Shown: piece after piece, positions 6,967 to 13,928 of the stretch
Layout of the letters: each line of letters begins with the position of its first letter
Numbering within the stretch: the first letter of the stretch is position 1
From: JBBQHX01 sp038324385
GTDB lineage: Bacteria; Gemmatimonadota; Gemmatimonadetes; Gemmatimonadales; Gemmatimonadaceae
Direction: 5' to 3'
Assembly: GCA_038324385.1 (NCBI GenBank)
Contig: JBBQHX010000076.1
Location: forward strand, 1-13,940
DNA length: 13,940 bases
Program-made: the position numbers and the translations under genes
Notes under the pieces: generated by a model
Told to the model about the DNA's origin: nothing
Seen by the model: only the letters and a program-made list of their open reading frames with translations
Databases searched by the model: none

Positions 6967-6999
6967 ATGTACATCAGATGATGCCCGTTCGATACATGT
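6967..6999 (-). promoter_or_regulatory. Candidate vapBC operator/promoter
   Basis: Two related palindromes, ATGTACAT (6967-6974) and ACATGT (6994-6999), lie upstream of vapB with centres 26 bases apart. Paired inverted sites in the promoter are usual for VapB-type repressors. On the minus strand a TACATT or CATTAT sequence overlapping the proximal site could serve as the -10 box. Binding is inference. Confidence 0.3.
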
Positions 7000-7105
7000 C
7001 TTGTGTAGCCCTTCGGAGCTCCCTGGTAGCTACAAGTGCGCAGGACGACCGAAGCCGCCCACCGATTTCCGACCCACACGCATCGCATCGTGTCGAAATC
7101 CTGAG

Positions 7106-7201
7106 CCGGCGATCGACTGGAGTGCATCGGCAGCCACGCGCGAGACGACGCGCGGCTCGCGCTGCCGCCGGAGGCCCACGCGTCGATCGCCGGTGCACTC
7201 C
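7106..7201. other. Leader with two overlapping, mutually exclusive helices
   Basis: CCGGCGATCGAC (7106-7117) is perfectly complementary to GTCGATCGCCGG (7182-7193). GGAGTGCATCGGC (7119-7131) pairs with GCCGGTGCACTCC (7189-7201) over 13 positions with one G-U. The two right arms share GCCGG (7189-7193), so only one full helix can form at a time. A further hairpin (CGCGCG at 7137-7142 and 7149-7154) lies inside. The element ends 24 bases before the DoxX-like start. It could equally act on the minus strand, upstream of vapBC. Confidence 0.45.
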
Positions 7202-7225
7202 GCGGAATTTCCCTCCTCTCCGATC

Positions 7226-7687
7226 ATGTCGACACACGCCGCTCTCGCCTCCGCGCAGGGACATGGGCATTCGCCCCCAACCGCTCACCTACATGCCGCG
7301 AGGGGTGACGCGAAGGGCGCCCCACGTATCGGACTCGCACTGAGTGCGGTCGCGGTGCTCTTCCTGGTCGCCGACGCGATGGCCAAGGTGCTCGTCGCCG
7401 GGCCGGTGCTGGAGTCGATGGCCGGCCTGGGCTACCCGCTCGCTACGGTGCGCGGGATCGGGATCCTGCTGGTCGCTTGCGTGGCGCTGTACGTCGTCAG
7501 GCGGACGTCGGTCCTCGGTGCGGTGCTGCTCACGGGCTACCTGGGCGGCGCGGTAGCCACGCACGTACGCGTCGAGAATCCGCTGTTCAGCCAGACACTG
7601 TTTCCCGTCTACCTCGGTGCGCTGCTCTGGGCGGGGCTGTACCTGCGTGACGCGAGGCTCCGCGCACTGTTCCCGCTCCGCGACTAA
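7226..7687 (+). CDS. DoxX-like small integral membrane protein
   Basis: The 153-residue protein has a hydrophilic, His-containing N-terminus (about 1-33), then four membrane segments: IGLALSAVAVLFLVADAMAKV, the segment around LATVRGIGILLVACVALYVV, SVLGAVLLTGYLGGAVATHV and FPVYLGALLWAGLYL. The phrase GYLGGAVATHVRV is characteristic of the DoxX-like family (DoxX_2 type). Family members are inner-membrane proteins of mostly unknown function, sometimes linked to redox or quinone chemistry. I chose ATG 7226 because the family's usual length starts near here; the frame is open further upstream but that part is Arg-rich and unlike the family. There is no Shine-Dalgarno; the leader instead has a pyrimidine tract (CCCTCCTCTCC) just before the start. 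It is monocistronic, ending in a strong hairpin. Confidence 0.8.
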   Translation: MSTHAALASAQGHGHSPPTAHLHAARGDAKGAPRIGLALSAVAVLFLVADAMAKVLVAGPVLESMAGLGYPLATVRGIGILLVACVALYVVRRTSVLGAVLLTGYLGGAVATHVRVENPLFSQTLFPVYLGALLWAGLYLRDARLRALFPLRD

Positions 7688-7716
7688 CGGCTCGGTCGGA
7701 CCGGCCGCGAACGCAC

Positions 7717-7750
7717 GACGCCCCCGACTCCTCACGGAGTCGGGGGCGTC
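7717..7750. terminator. Strong hairpin between convergent genes
   Basis: A perfect 15-bp stem (GACGCCCCCGACTCC, 7717-7731, with its complement at 7736-7750) has a TCAC loop. It lies between the ends of the convergent DoxX-like gene (7687) and lipoprotein gene (7790) and can serve both strands. There is no T-run on either side, so it may terminate poorly on its own or act as an mRNA 3'-end stabiliser. Confidence 0.7.
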
Positions 7751-7789
7751 ATAGCCAGCATGACCATTCAGGCGGCTGCCGTCAGGCGC

Positions 7790-9490
7790 TCAGCTCGCGG
7801 GCGGCTCGGACCCGCCACCGCGCGTCGGCGCCGGACGGGGCGCACTGGGCGCCGGTGCCGCACGAGGCGCGGGGGCGGACGGACTCGGCGCCGCCGACCC
7901 CGAACGGCCGGACGTCGACGTCGACGTCGACGGCGCGTTCCACCGCACACCCTGACTCGGGGAGCTGTTCCGGCCACGGGGCGAGGCCCGCATCCGTTGC
8001 GGCGCCGAGGGCGACGGGGTCGGCGCCACCGTCCGCGTCATCTCCTGCTGGCGGACGATACCGCGCGACCAAGCGTTCGTCCGCGGCGACGTGGAACGCG
8101 TACCCATCGCCTCCGAGGCCGGCGAGCCACGATAGACCCGCACACCTGACTCCGTGAACGCCGACTGCGTCGCCCCGGCGCCTCGGCTGGGCGCCAGCGC
8201 GGCATCCCGCTGTGCCGCCGCCCGGCGCCACATCAACTCGGCCGACTGGCCGGGGAGCGCGCGAGTGCCGGTCGCCTGCGCGTTCTGCGTCCCGACGCCC
8301 GAGCGGGCCGGCGTCGTGCCCTGCGAACCCGGAACGGGTACCCACGGAGACTGCGCGCCACGAACCGGAGCCGGTTTCGGCTCGCCCTCCCCTTCACCCT
8401 CACCCGGCTCGGCCGGCGGCGGCTGCGGCTGTGAGGGGGGCTGCACGACGATGATCACGGGCATTCCGTAGCCGAGTCCACCCCAACCGAATCCTCCCGG
8501 GCCGAGGCCGTAGCCGAAGCCGCCGTAACCAAGCCCGCCGTACGCGAGCCGATCGTAGCGACTGCCGATCCCGAGTCCGCATCCGGCCGACCCGTACCAG
8601 TAGTAGCTGTCGAGGCACCCCTGATCGTAGACGTTGGCCAGGCGGCCGATCGGCTGGCGCGTACCGCGGAGGTCCTCGCGTACCGTGAACCAGAAGCCCA
8701 CCGGCTGCCGGTCGAGCAGCGCCGGCTCGTCGACCGTCGTCCGGCGAACGGACTCGATCAGCTCACCCGTATTGATGACACGGGCGGGGCGGCTCTGCAG
8801 GTAGACGTCCTGCACCGTGCCGTCGGCGTCGGCGAAGAGGCGGAAGGCGACGTAGCGGGTGGACTGCGCCTGGCGCGGAAGGTCGTCGACCATCGGGTCG
8901 CGCTCGATCGAGCCGATCACCGGGGTGTCGGCCCAGCGCGGGTAGCAGGTCTCGCGACGACCGACCGCGACGGCCGGGATCGAATCCACCGTCACGCGGA
9001 GCCGGACGCCGAACGCCTCGCCCGGCTGCTGCCGGAAGAGGCGCTGGTCGACCAGGGTGGCGACATCGCGCGCAAGCGAGGAATCGCCGAGCGTGCTTTC
9101 GATGATGTGGAAGCGATCGGGGCGACCGGTGCTGTTGTAGCCCACCGAGAGCAGGACGTCGCCCTTCGGCCGGCCGACCGCGCTCCAGGCGGTGACGAGG
9201 TCGCCATAGAGGCGCGCCACGTCGACGAGCTCGCTGGCGGCCGGCAGCCGGACGGGCTGCTCCTCGAGCACGCAGCTGTAGCCGTTCGGCGGCGTCCAGC
9301 TGCTGAGCGTGAGGGCGACCCGTTCGTCGGCGGACCGTGGGACGATGCCCGAGGGCCCCTGTGCCGCGATCCCGCCGCCCGCGGAGGCGCAGGCCCCCAG
9401 CAGGAGCGATCCCGCGAGCGCGACGGCGGCCGAGGGTGCGAACCCGGTCGGGCGGCGGGTGGGAGCGGGTCCTGCACCTGTCGTCGACAT
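7790..9490 (-). CDS. Large low-complexity lipoprotein with two TonB-C-like segments
   Basis: The 566-residue protein starts with a lipoprotein signal (AVALAGSLLLGAC, lipid on C34). Two similar segments follow, at about 111-170 (LLSVGYNSTGRPDRFHIIES ... FGVRLRVTVDS) and 211-272 (VAFRLFADADGTVQDVYLQS ... VGFWFTVRE). Each has the strand-loop-strand, helix, strand layout of TonB C-terminal-like domains, an inference from shape. Next come a Gly/Tyr/Phe tract (about 317-342, repeats like YGGLGYGGFGYG), a Pro/Gln stretch, EGEGEGEP, and a Ser/Pro/Arg/Ala-rich tail to the end that looks disordered. It probably sits in the periplasm, anchored by lipid. Start ATG 9490 has a strong AGGAGG site. I do not recognise a named family; energy-transducer-like or envelope scaffold roles are guesses. 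Confidence 0.75.
   Translation of the reverse strand: MSTTGAGPAPTRRPTGFAPSAAVALAGSLLLGACASAGGGIAAQGPSGIVPRSADERVALTLSSWTPPNGYSCVLEEQPVRLPAASELVDVARLYGDLVTAWSAVGRPKGDVLLSVGYNSTGRPDRFHIIESTLGDSSLARDVATLVDQRLFRQQPGEAFGVRLRVTVDSIPAVAVGRRETCYPRWADTPVIGSIERDPMVDDLPRQAQSTRYVAFRLFADADGTVQDVYLQSRPARVINTGELIESVRRTTVDEPALLDRQPVGFWFTVREDLRGTRQPIGRLANVYDQGCLDSYYWYGSAGCGLGIGSRYDRLAYGGLGYGGFGYGLGPGGFGWGGLGYGMPVIIVVQPPSQPQPPPAEPGEGEGEGEPKPAPVRGAQSPWVPVPGSQGTTPARSGVGTQNAQATGTRALPGQSAELMWRRAAAQRDAALAPSRGAGATQSAFTESGVRVYRGSPASEAMGTRSTSPRTNAWSRGIVRQQEMTRTVAPTPSPSAPQRMRASPRGRNSSPSQGVRWNAPSTSTSTSGRSGSAAPSPSAPAPRAAPAPSAPRPAPTRGGGSEPPAS
7911..7931 (-). repeat. Hexamer microsatellite GACGTC x3.5
   Basis: Three and a half tandem copies of GACGTC lie in the lipoprotein gene and encode STSTST in its disordered tail. 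Being a multiple of three, unit gain or loss would keep the frame. Confidence 0.7.
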
Positions 9491-9495
9491 GACGT

Positions 9496-9501
9496 CCTCC
9501 T
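9496..9501 (-). promoter_or_regulatory. Strong Shine-Dalgarno of the large lipoprotein gene
   Basis: On the minus strand AGGAGG stands 5 bases before ATG 9490. It is the clearest ribosome binding site in the window and fixes this start; most other genes here lack one, which suggests high translation of this lipoprotein. Confidence 0.8.
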
Positions 9502-9735
9502 GTTGCTGGAGGCGCGACGCGGCAAACGCCCGTCGCGCACCTCGCGGCCCGGGCCGCAGGTTTGGGACAATGGTGCCTCGTACCCCACGACGCTGGAAAC
9601 GTGCCGATCGTTGCGCCGGTCCGCCAGCGTCGCGGCGATCCGCCGCGGTGCCCTACCGGAGGCTACGGGCCGGGTCCCCGTCAGGCAACTCGTGAGGGCG
9701 GGCAAACCCTCCGTCGCCGTCCCGCCCGGCGGGCG

Positions 9736-11217
9736 TCAGGCGGGCCAGCCGTCGCGCAGCAGCCGCCGCAGCAACTTGCCCGCCGCCGTCCGCGGCAGGG
9801 GCTCGGACGCGAACCGGATCTCCGCCGGCGTCCGGTAGCCGCCGAGCGTGGCCCGGACGGCGGCGCGGAGCGTGTCGGCCGACACGGCCGCGCCCTCGTG
9901 CAGCCGCACGACGGCCGCCACCCGCTGCCCCCAGCGATCGTCGGCGACGCCGATCACCCCGGCTTCCGCCACGCCCGGCTGCGCAAGGAGGGCGTTCTCG
10001 ACTTCGGCCGGATAGACGTTCTCCCCACCGCTGACGATGAGATCGTCGCGCCGGTCCAGGACGTACAGGTAGCCGTCGTCGTCGAGCCGGCCGATGTCGC
10101 CGGTGTGCAGCCAGCCGCCGGCGAGCGCGCGGGCACTCTCGTCAGGGCGGCCGGCATACCCCGGGGTGACGATTGGGCCGCGGATGAGGATCTCCCCCTC
10201 CGCGTTCGGCGGGAGCGCCGCGTCAGGCGTGCCGACACGCAGCTCGTTCGGATAGAGCGCCCGTCCAGCCGAGCCGAGCTTGCGGAGCGCGTCGGCGGGG
10301 GGGAGGGTAACGGCCTGCGAGGCGGTTTCCGTCATCCCGTACGTCTGCACGACGGGGATGCCTGACGCGGCGCACCGTTCGAGCAGCGACCGCGGGGCCG
10401 GCCCGCCGCCGAGCAGCACGGCGCGCAGCGTCGTCGGCCAGGGCCGGTCGCCGCGCTCGTCGAGCATGCGGGCGAGCATCACCGCGACCACTGAGACGAT
10501 CGTCACCCCGTCGTCGATGGCGCGGTTGACGGCAGCGGCATCGAAGTTCGCATGCACCTCGGCGGCCGTCCCGTAGATTGCCGCCCGCAGCAGGATCGAC
10601 AGGCCACCGACGTGAAAGAGCGGCAGGCAGGCGAGCCACCGGTCGTCGGTGTGCACGCCGAGGTTGAGGGAAGAGCCGATCGCGCTGCAGAAGTGGTTGC
10701 CGTGCGTGAGCAGCGCGCCCTTCGGATGCCCGGTCGTGCCTGACGTGTAGATGATCGTGTGCGGTGCGTCGGGCGCGACGGCGGGCGCGGACGGCAGCGC
10801 GGCCGGCGTCAGGCGCGCCAGCGCGCCGGCGGGCACGATGTCGAGCTCGGGGATGGCCTGCGCGAGCTCGCCGGCCAGCGCCGCGGTGGCATCGTGCACC
10901 AGCAGCACGCGCGGCGCGACGTCGCGCAGTTGCCACACGAGCGCGGGAGCGGCGAGGCGCACGTTGAGCGGCACCAGCACCGCCCCCGCGCGGGCCACGG
11001 CGTGCGCCAGCTCGACCGCCGCCGCGCCATTCCGCAGCAACGTGGCGACACGATCCCCCGGCGCGACGCCGAGCGTCGTCAGGCGGCCCGCGGTGGCGGC
11101 CACGCGCCGCTCGAGCTCCGCGTAGCTCCACCGCTCGCCGTCGACGATGATCGCGAGCTGGTCGGGCATGGCCGCGGCGCGGAAGGCGACCCAGCTCGGG
11201 AGCGCGGTGGCGTCCAC
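9736..11217 (-). CDS. menE: o-Succinylbenzoate-CoA ligase (acyl-CoA synthetase)
   Basis: The product is a 493-residue ANL-superfamily adenylating enzyme. It has the P-loop YTSGTTGHPKG (157-167), the motif TYGMTETAS (292-300), the hinge region HTGDIGRLDDDGYLYVLDR (371-389), SGGENVYPAEVE and the catalytic lysine K481 in PRTAAGKLLRR. MenE converts o-succinylbenzoate, ATP and CoA to o-succinylbenzoyl-CoA, the substrate of MenB. The specific name rests on its place 24 bases downstream of menA in the menBA operon; by sequence alone it is an AMP-binding acyl-CoA ligase. The length suits MenE. The start is GTG 11217 (MDATALPSW), chosen because the family's N-terminal similarity (AIIVDGERWSYAELERRV) begins soon after. 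No clear Shine-Dalgarno is visible. Its stop lies within one of the repeated CGTCAGGC octamers. Confidence 0.88.
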   Translation of the reverse strand: MDATALPSWVAFRAAAMPDQLAIIVDGERWSYAELERRVAATAGRLTTLGVAPGDRVATLLRNGAAAVELAHAVARAGAVLVPLNVRLAAPALVWQLRDVAPRVLLVHDATAALAGELAQAIPELDIVPAGALARLTPAALPSAPAVAPDAPHTIIYTSGTTGHPKGALLTHGNHFCSAIGSSLNLGVHTDDRWLACLPLFHVGGLSILLRAAIYGTAAEVHANFDAAAVNRAIDDGVTIVSVVAVMLARMLDERGDRPWPTTLRAVLLGGGPAPRSLLERCAASGIPVVQTYGMTETASQAVTLPPADALRKLGSAGRALYPNELRVGTPDAALPPNAEGEILIRGPIVTPGYAGRPDESARALAGGWLHTGDIGRLDDDGYLYVLDRRDDLIVSGGENVYPAEVENALLAQPGVAEAGVIGVADDRWGQRVAAVVRLHEGAAVSADTLRAAVRATLGGYRTPAEIRFASEPLPRTAAGKLLRRLLRDGWPA

Positions 11218-11241
11218 GTCAGGCAGCGCGGCGGGCGGCGA

Positions 11242-12156
11242 TCAGCGAAGGAGCCCGATCGTCCAGAGCACGCCGAAGAGCAGGTGCAGCTTCCCCGAGC
11301 GTTCGAGCACCGCGTTGAGCGGCCGGCCGGCGAGCCCGCCGAGGACGGCGCGGGCGAGCGGGAGCGCGAGCGGCAGGGTGAGGAGCGGGAGCAGCGCCCA
11401 GAGCGTCGCGTGTCCGGTCGCCGTCATCACGGCCGGCACCGCGTAGGCCGCGACGAGGAATAGGGCGTATTGCAGTCGCGTCAGGCGGGCGCCGAGCTTC
11501 ACGGCCAGCGTCCCCTTCCCCGCGAGCCGGTCGGTGGGGAGGTCGCGGAGGTTGTTGACGACGAGGATGTTCGTGACCAGCAGGCCGACGGGAATCGACG
11601 CGACGAGGGCACGCGTCGTCCAGGCGTCGCTCTGCAGATAGGCGCTCCCCATCACCGCGACCACGCCGAAGAAGACGAAGACGAACAGGTCGCCGAGTCC
11701 GTGGTAGCCGAACGGCCAGGGGCCGCCCGTGTAGGCAAGCCCGCAGATGATGGACAGCACGCCGATGGCGAGGATCGGCCACCCGCCGACCGCCACCAGA
11801 TAGAGCCCGACGAGCGCGGCGAGGCCGAAGGTGACGATGATGGCGCGTCGCACCTCGCCCGGCGCGAGGAGCCCGCTCTGGGTGACGCGCGTCGGCCCGA
11901 GCCGGTCGGGGGTGTCGGCGCCGCGGTGGAAGTCGGAATAGTCGTTGGCGAAGTTGGTCGCCACCTGGATCAAGAGCGACGCGACCAGCGCGGCGAGCGC
12001 AGGAAGGACGCGCAACCCGCCCTCCGCCGCGCCGACCGCCGTCCCGACGAGCACCGGCACGGCCGCCGCCGGCAGCGTCGCCGGCCGCGACGCGAGCAGC
12101 CAGAGCCGCGCCGGATGCAGGTCGGCCGAGGGCGGGTGCGCCGCGGGGGCGGTCAC
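11242..12156 (-). CDS. menA: 1,4-Dihydroxy-2-naphthoate polyprenyltransferase
   Basis: MenA transfers the polyprenyl chain onto dihydroxynaphthoate in the membrane, giving demethylmenaquinone. This 304-residue UbiA-superfamily protein has the first Asp-rich motif NFANDYSD (68-75) followed by RGADTPDRLGPTRVTQSG, and the second NNLRDLPTDRLAGKGTLAVKLG (201-222). About eight hydrophobic segments span the rest (e.g. VLPALAALVASLLIQVA, AIIVTFGLAALVGLYLVAV, VASIPVGLLVTNILVV). Start GTG 12156 overlaps the menB stop by four bases (GTGA), giving coupling and a length normal for MenA. The frame is open 297 bases further upstream, but that part is antisense-like Arg-rich sequence inside menB. menE follows after 24 bases. 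Confidence 0.93.
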   Translation of the reverse strand: MTAPAAHPPSADLHPARLWLLASRPATLPAAAVPVLVGTAVGAAEGGLRVLPALAALVASLLIQVATNFANDYSDFHRGADTPDRLGPTRVTQSGLLAPGEVRRAIIVTFGLAALVGLYLVAVGGWPILAIGVLSIICGLAYTGGPWPFGYHGLGDLFVFVFFGVVAVMGSAYLQSDAWTTRALVASIPVGLLVTNILVVNNLRDLPTDRLAGKGTLAVKLGARLTRLQYALFLVAAYAVPAVMTATGHATLWALLPLLTLPLALPLARAVLGGLAGRPLNAVLERSGKLHLLFGVLWTIGLLR

Positions 12157-12977
12157 GGGAAGCGCGGGAAGGGCGAGAAGTCCGGCTTCCGCTTCTCGAG
12201 GAAGGCGTTCTTCCCCTCGCGTGCTTCGTCGGTCAGGTAGTAGAGGAGCGTGGCGTCGCCGGCGAGCTGCTGGATGCCAGCGAGACCGTCCGTGTCGGCA
12301 TTGAACGACGCCTTGAGGAAGCGCAGCGCGATCGGACTGTTGGCGAGCATCTCGCGCGCCCACTGCACCGCCTCGTCCTCGAGCCGCTCGAGCGGGACGA
12401 CGGTGTTGACGAGCCCCATATCGAGCGCCTGCTGGGCCGAGTACTGGCGGCACAGATACCAGATCTCGCGCGCCTTCTTGTGCCCGACGACGCGGGCGAG
12501 GTGCGTCGCGCCGAAACCGGCATCGAAGCTGCCGACACGGGGGCCGGTCTGCCCGAAGACGGCATTCTCGGCGGCGATCGTGAGGTCGCAGACGAGGTGC
12601 AGCACGTGGCCGCCGCCGATCGCATAGCCCGCGACCACCGCGACGACGGGCTTCGGCAGGTAGCGGATGAGCTTCTGCAGGTCGAGCACGTTCAGCCGCG
12701 GCACCTGGTCCTCGCCGACGTAGCCGCCCTCACCGCGCACGCGCTGGTCGCCACCCGAGCAGAAGGCCAGGTCGCCCTCACCGGTGAGCAGGACGACGCC
12801 CGTGGTGGGGTCCTCGCGCGCGTGGGCGAAGGCGTCGATCATCTCGAACACCGTCTGCGGGCGGAAGGCGTTCCGGACTTCGGGGCGGTTGATGGTGATC
12901 TTGGCGATCCCCTCGCCCTCGGAGCGCTCGTAGCGGATGTCGGTGTATTCCTTGATCGTCTGCCAGTTCACGGACAT
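12153..12977 (-). CDS. menB: 1,4-Dihydroxy-2-naphthoyl-CoA synthase
   Basis: MenB, a crotonase-fold enzyme, performs the Dieckmann-type ring closure of o-succinylbenzoyl-CoA to dihydroxynaphthoyl-CoA. The 274-residue product has the family features: FCSGGDQRVRGEGGYVG (72-88) at the oxyanion hole and CoA site, GYAIGGGHVLHLVCDLTIA (117-135), and FGQTGPRVGSFDAGFG (141-156) with the catalytic Asp (152). The Gly in QTGPRV corresponds to that of bicarbonate-dependent (type I) MenB such as the E. coli enzyme; type II enzymes carry Asp here. The end KRKPDFSPFPRFP is typical. I start at ATG 12977 (MSVNWQTIKEYTDI); the frame continues upstream to 13163 but without homology. It is the first gene of menBAE. 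Confidence 0.95.
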   Translation of the reverse strand: MSVNWQTIKEYTDIRYERSEGEGIAKITINRPEVRNAFRPQTVFEMIDAFAHAREDPTTGVVLLTGEGDLAFCSGGDQRVRGEGGYVGEDQVPRLNVLDLQKLIRYLPKPVVAVVAGYAIGGGHVLHLVCDLTIAAENAVFGQTGPRVGSFDAGFGATHLARVVGHKKAREIWYLCRQYSAQQALDMGLVNTVVPLERLEDEAVQWAREMLANSPIALRFLKASFNADTDGLAGIQQLAGDATLLYYLTDEAREGKNAFLEKRKPDFSPFPRFP

Positions 12978-13014
12978 GAGGCGGGTGTGCTGGTGGCGGG
13001 TGGCGGTTTGGAGA

Positions 13015-13020
13015 AGTATA
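13015..13020 (-). promoter_or_regulatory. Candidate -10 box for the menBAE operon
   Basis: TATACT on the minus strand, 38 bases before the menB start, differs from TATAAT at one position and is the only AT-rich hexamer in this GC-rich gap. No good -35 box stands 16-18 bases further upstream. Confidence 0.35.
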
Positions 13021-13181
13021 CGGTTGCGGCTGCGCCGCTGGGGCTGGGGGGGGCCTCGTGAGTGGGACCGAACGCATGTCGAAACTTGGCCGGAGGCGCA
13101 AGCGCGCGGTACCATAGTTTGAACGGCAGCCGGCGGGCGCCGGATCCGTTTTACACCCGTCAACTCACCATCTGCGACCGG

Positions 13182-13928
13182 ATGACCATCATCCCACCAT
13201 CACTCGCCTTGGACGACCCTGGACTGGATCGCCAAGTCCGCGAAGCGATTGCGAGTTACTGGACAATCCGCGGATCTGCAGCCAAAACACAGGCAGCAGG
13301 TGGGATTGTCGACACTGGAACGCGTGGCGAGGTCACTGGCGGCAAGCATCTTGATAAGTTTTGCGAGTTATTTAGCAGCATTGCAACGGCGGCAGGTTTC
13401 GATAGTAGCGATGTCCGGATCCGGACTGGTCTCGAGTTGCCAGGTTACTATCGGGCAACAAAAAAGTGGGATTTGGTGATCATGCGACGCGGTCGGTTGT
13501 GCGCGGCGATCGAGATCAAGAGCCAGGTCGGTCCCTCATTCGGCAATAACATGAACAATCGCACCGAGGAGGCTGTTGGGAGTGCCACCGACTTTTGGTT
13601 GGCATTTCGAGAAGGGGCCCTCGGCGCACATCAACCCTGGCTCGGGTACTTCCTCCTACTTGAGGAGTCCCTGAAATCAACCCGACCGGTCAGGGTGAAA
13701 GCTCCTATCTTTCCTCCACTCGAAGTTTTTTCCACGCCTCCGAGCCCGTCGTACGCGCGCCGATACGAAATCCTCTGCGAACGACTCCTGCTAGAGCGGA
13801 ATTACACCGCTGCGGCGTTCTTATTGTCCGCGCGTGGCACCGATGGGAGCTATCGTGAACCCAATCCTGAGATGACGGTTGCGCACTTTGCTCGCTCGCT
13901 GTTCGGGCATCTCATCTCGTGTTCGTGA
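13182..13928 (+). CDS. XhoI/PaeR7I-family type II restriction endonuclease
   Basis: The 248-residue product resembles the PaeR7I/XhoI family (PaeR7I is about 246 residues), which cuts CTCGAG. Recognisable stretches include LELPGYYRATKKWDLVI, CAAIEIKSQVGPSFGNNMNN, RTEEAVGSATDFWLAFREG, LLLEESLKSTRPVRV and YARRYEILCERLLLE. WDL followed by EIK forms the PD-(D/E)xK metal site. I start at ATG 13182 (MTIIPPSLALDD); the open frame back to 13062 has no similarity. No Shine-Dalgarno is clear; TTGGCC (13086) and TACCAT (13110) at 18-bp spacing are a weak promoter candidate. GC is visibly lower than in the adjacent men genes, suggesting transfer. The required methyltransferase is not in the window and probably follows beyond the right edge. 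The recognition sequence is inferred from the family. Confidence 0.88.
   Translation: MTIIPPSLALDDPGLDRQVREAIASYWTIRGSAAKTQAAGGIVDTGTRGEVTGGKHLDKFCELFSSIATAAGFDSSDVRIRTGLELPGYYRATKKWDLVIMRRGRLCAAIEIKSQVGPSFGNNMNNRTEEAVGSATDFWLAFREGALGAHQPWLGYFLLLEESLKSTRPVRVKAPIFPPLEVFSTPPSPSYARRYEILCERLLLERNYTAAAFLLSARGTDGSYREPNPEMTVAHFARSLFGHLISCS

Noticed and set aside
6974..7195. Minus-strand frame from a GTG near 7195 with GAGGAGGG ahead of it and a CDACG motif
   Set aside because: The Shine-Dalgarno-like sequence is notable, but the product is Arg-rich, lacks a recognisable fold and overlaps the helix-forming leader and the vapBC promoter region.
7001..7225. Upstream extension of the DoxX-like frame by 75 codons
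   Set aside because: Residues are Arg/Pro-rich with no family similarity, and the stretch contains long complementary helices that suggest a leader rather than coding sequence.
11470..12240. Plus-strand 256-codon frame opposite menA/menB
   Set aside because: It is made almost entirely of Arg/Asp/Glu/Gly/Ala from complementary high-GC codons, with no motif; it is a shadow of menA.
12157..12453. Upstream extension of the menA frame
   Set aside because: It runs antisense-like within menB in another frame, is Arg-rich, and the GTGA overlap at 12153-12156 gives a normal-length MenA.
12978..13163. Upstream extension of menB by 62 codons
   Set aside because: No crotonase homology; ATG 12977 gives the standard MenB start and the segment contains the likely promoter.
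13062..13181. N-terminal extension of the restriction endonuclease
   Set aside because: The family length and similarity fit the ATG at 13182; the upstream 40 codons have no similarity and overlap the likely promoter zone.
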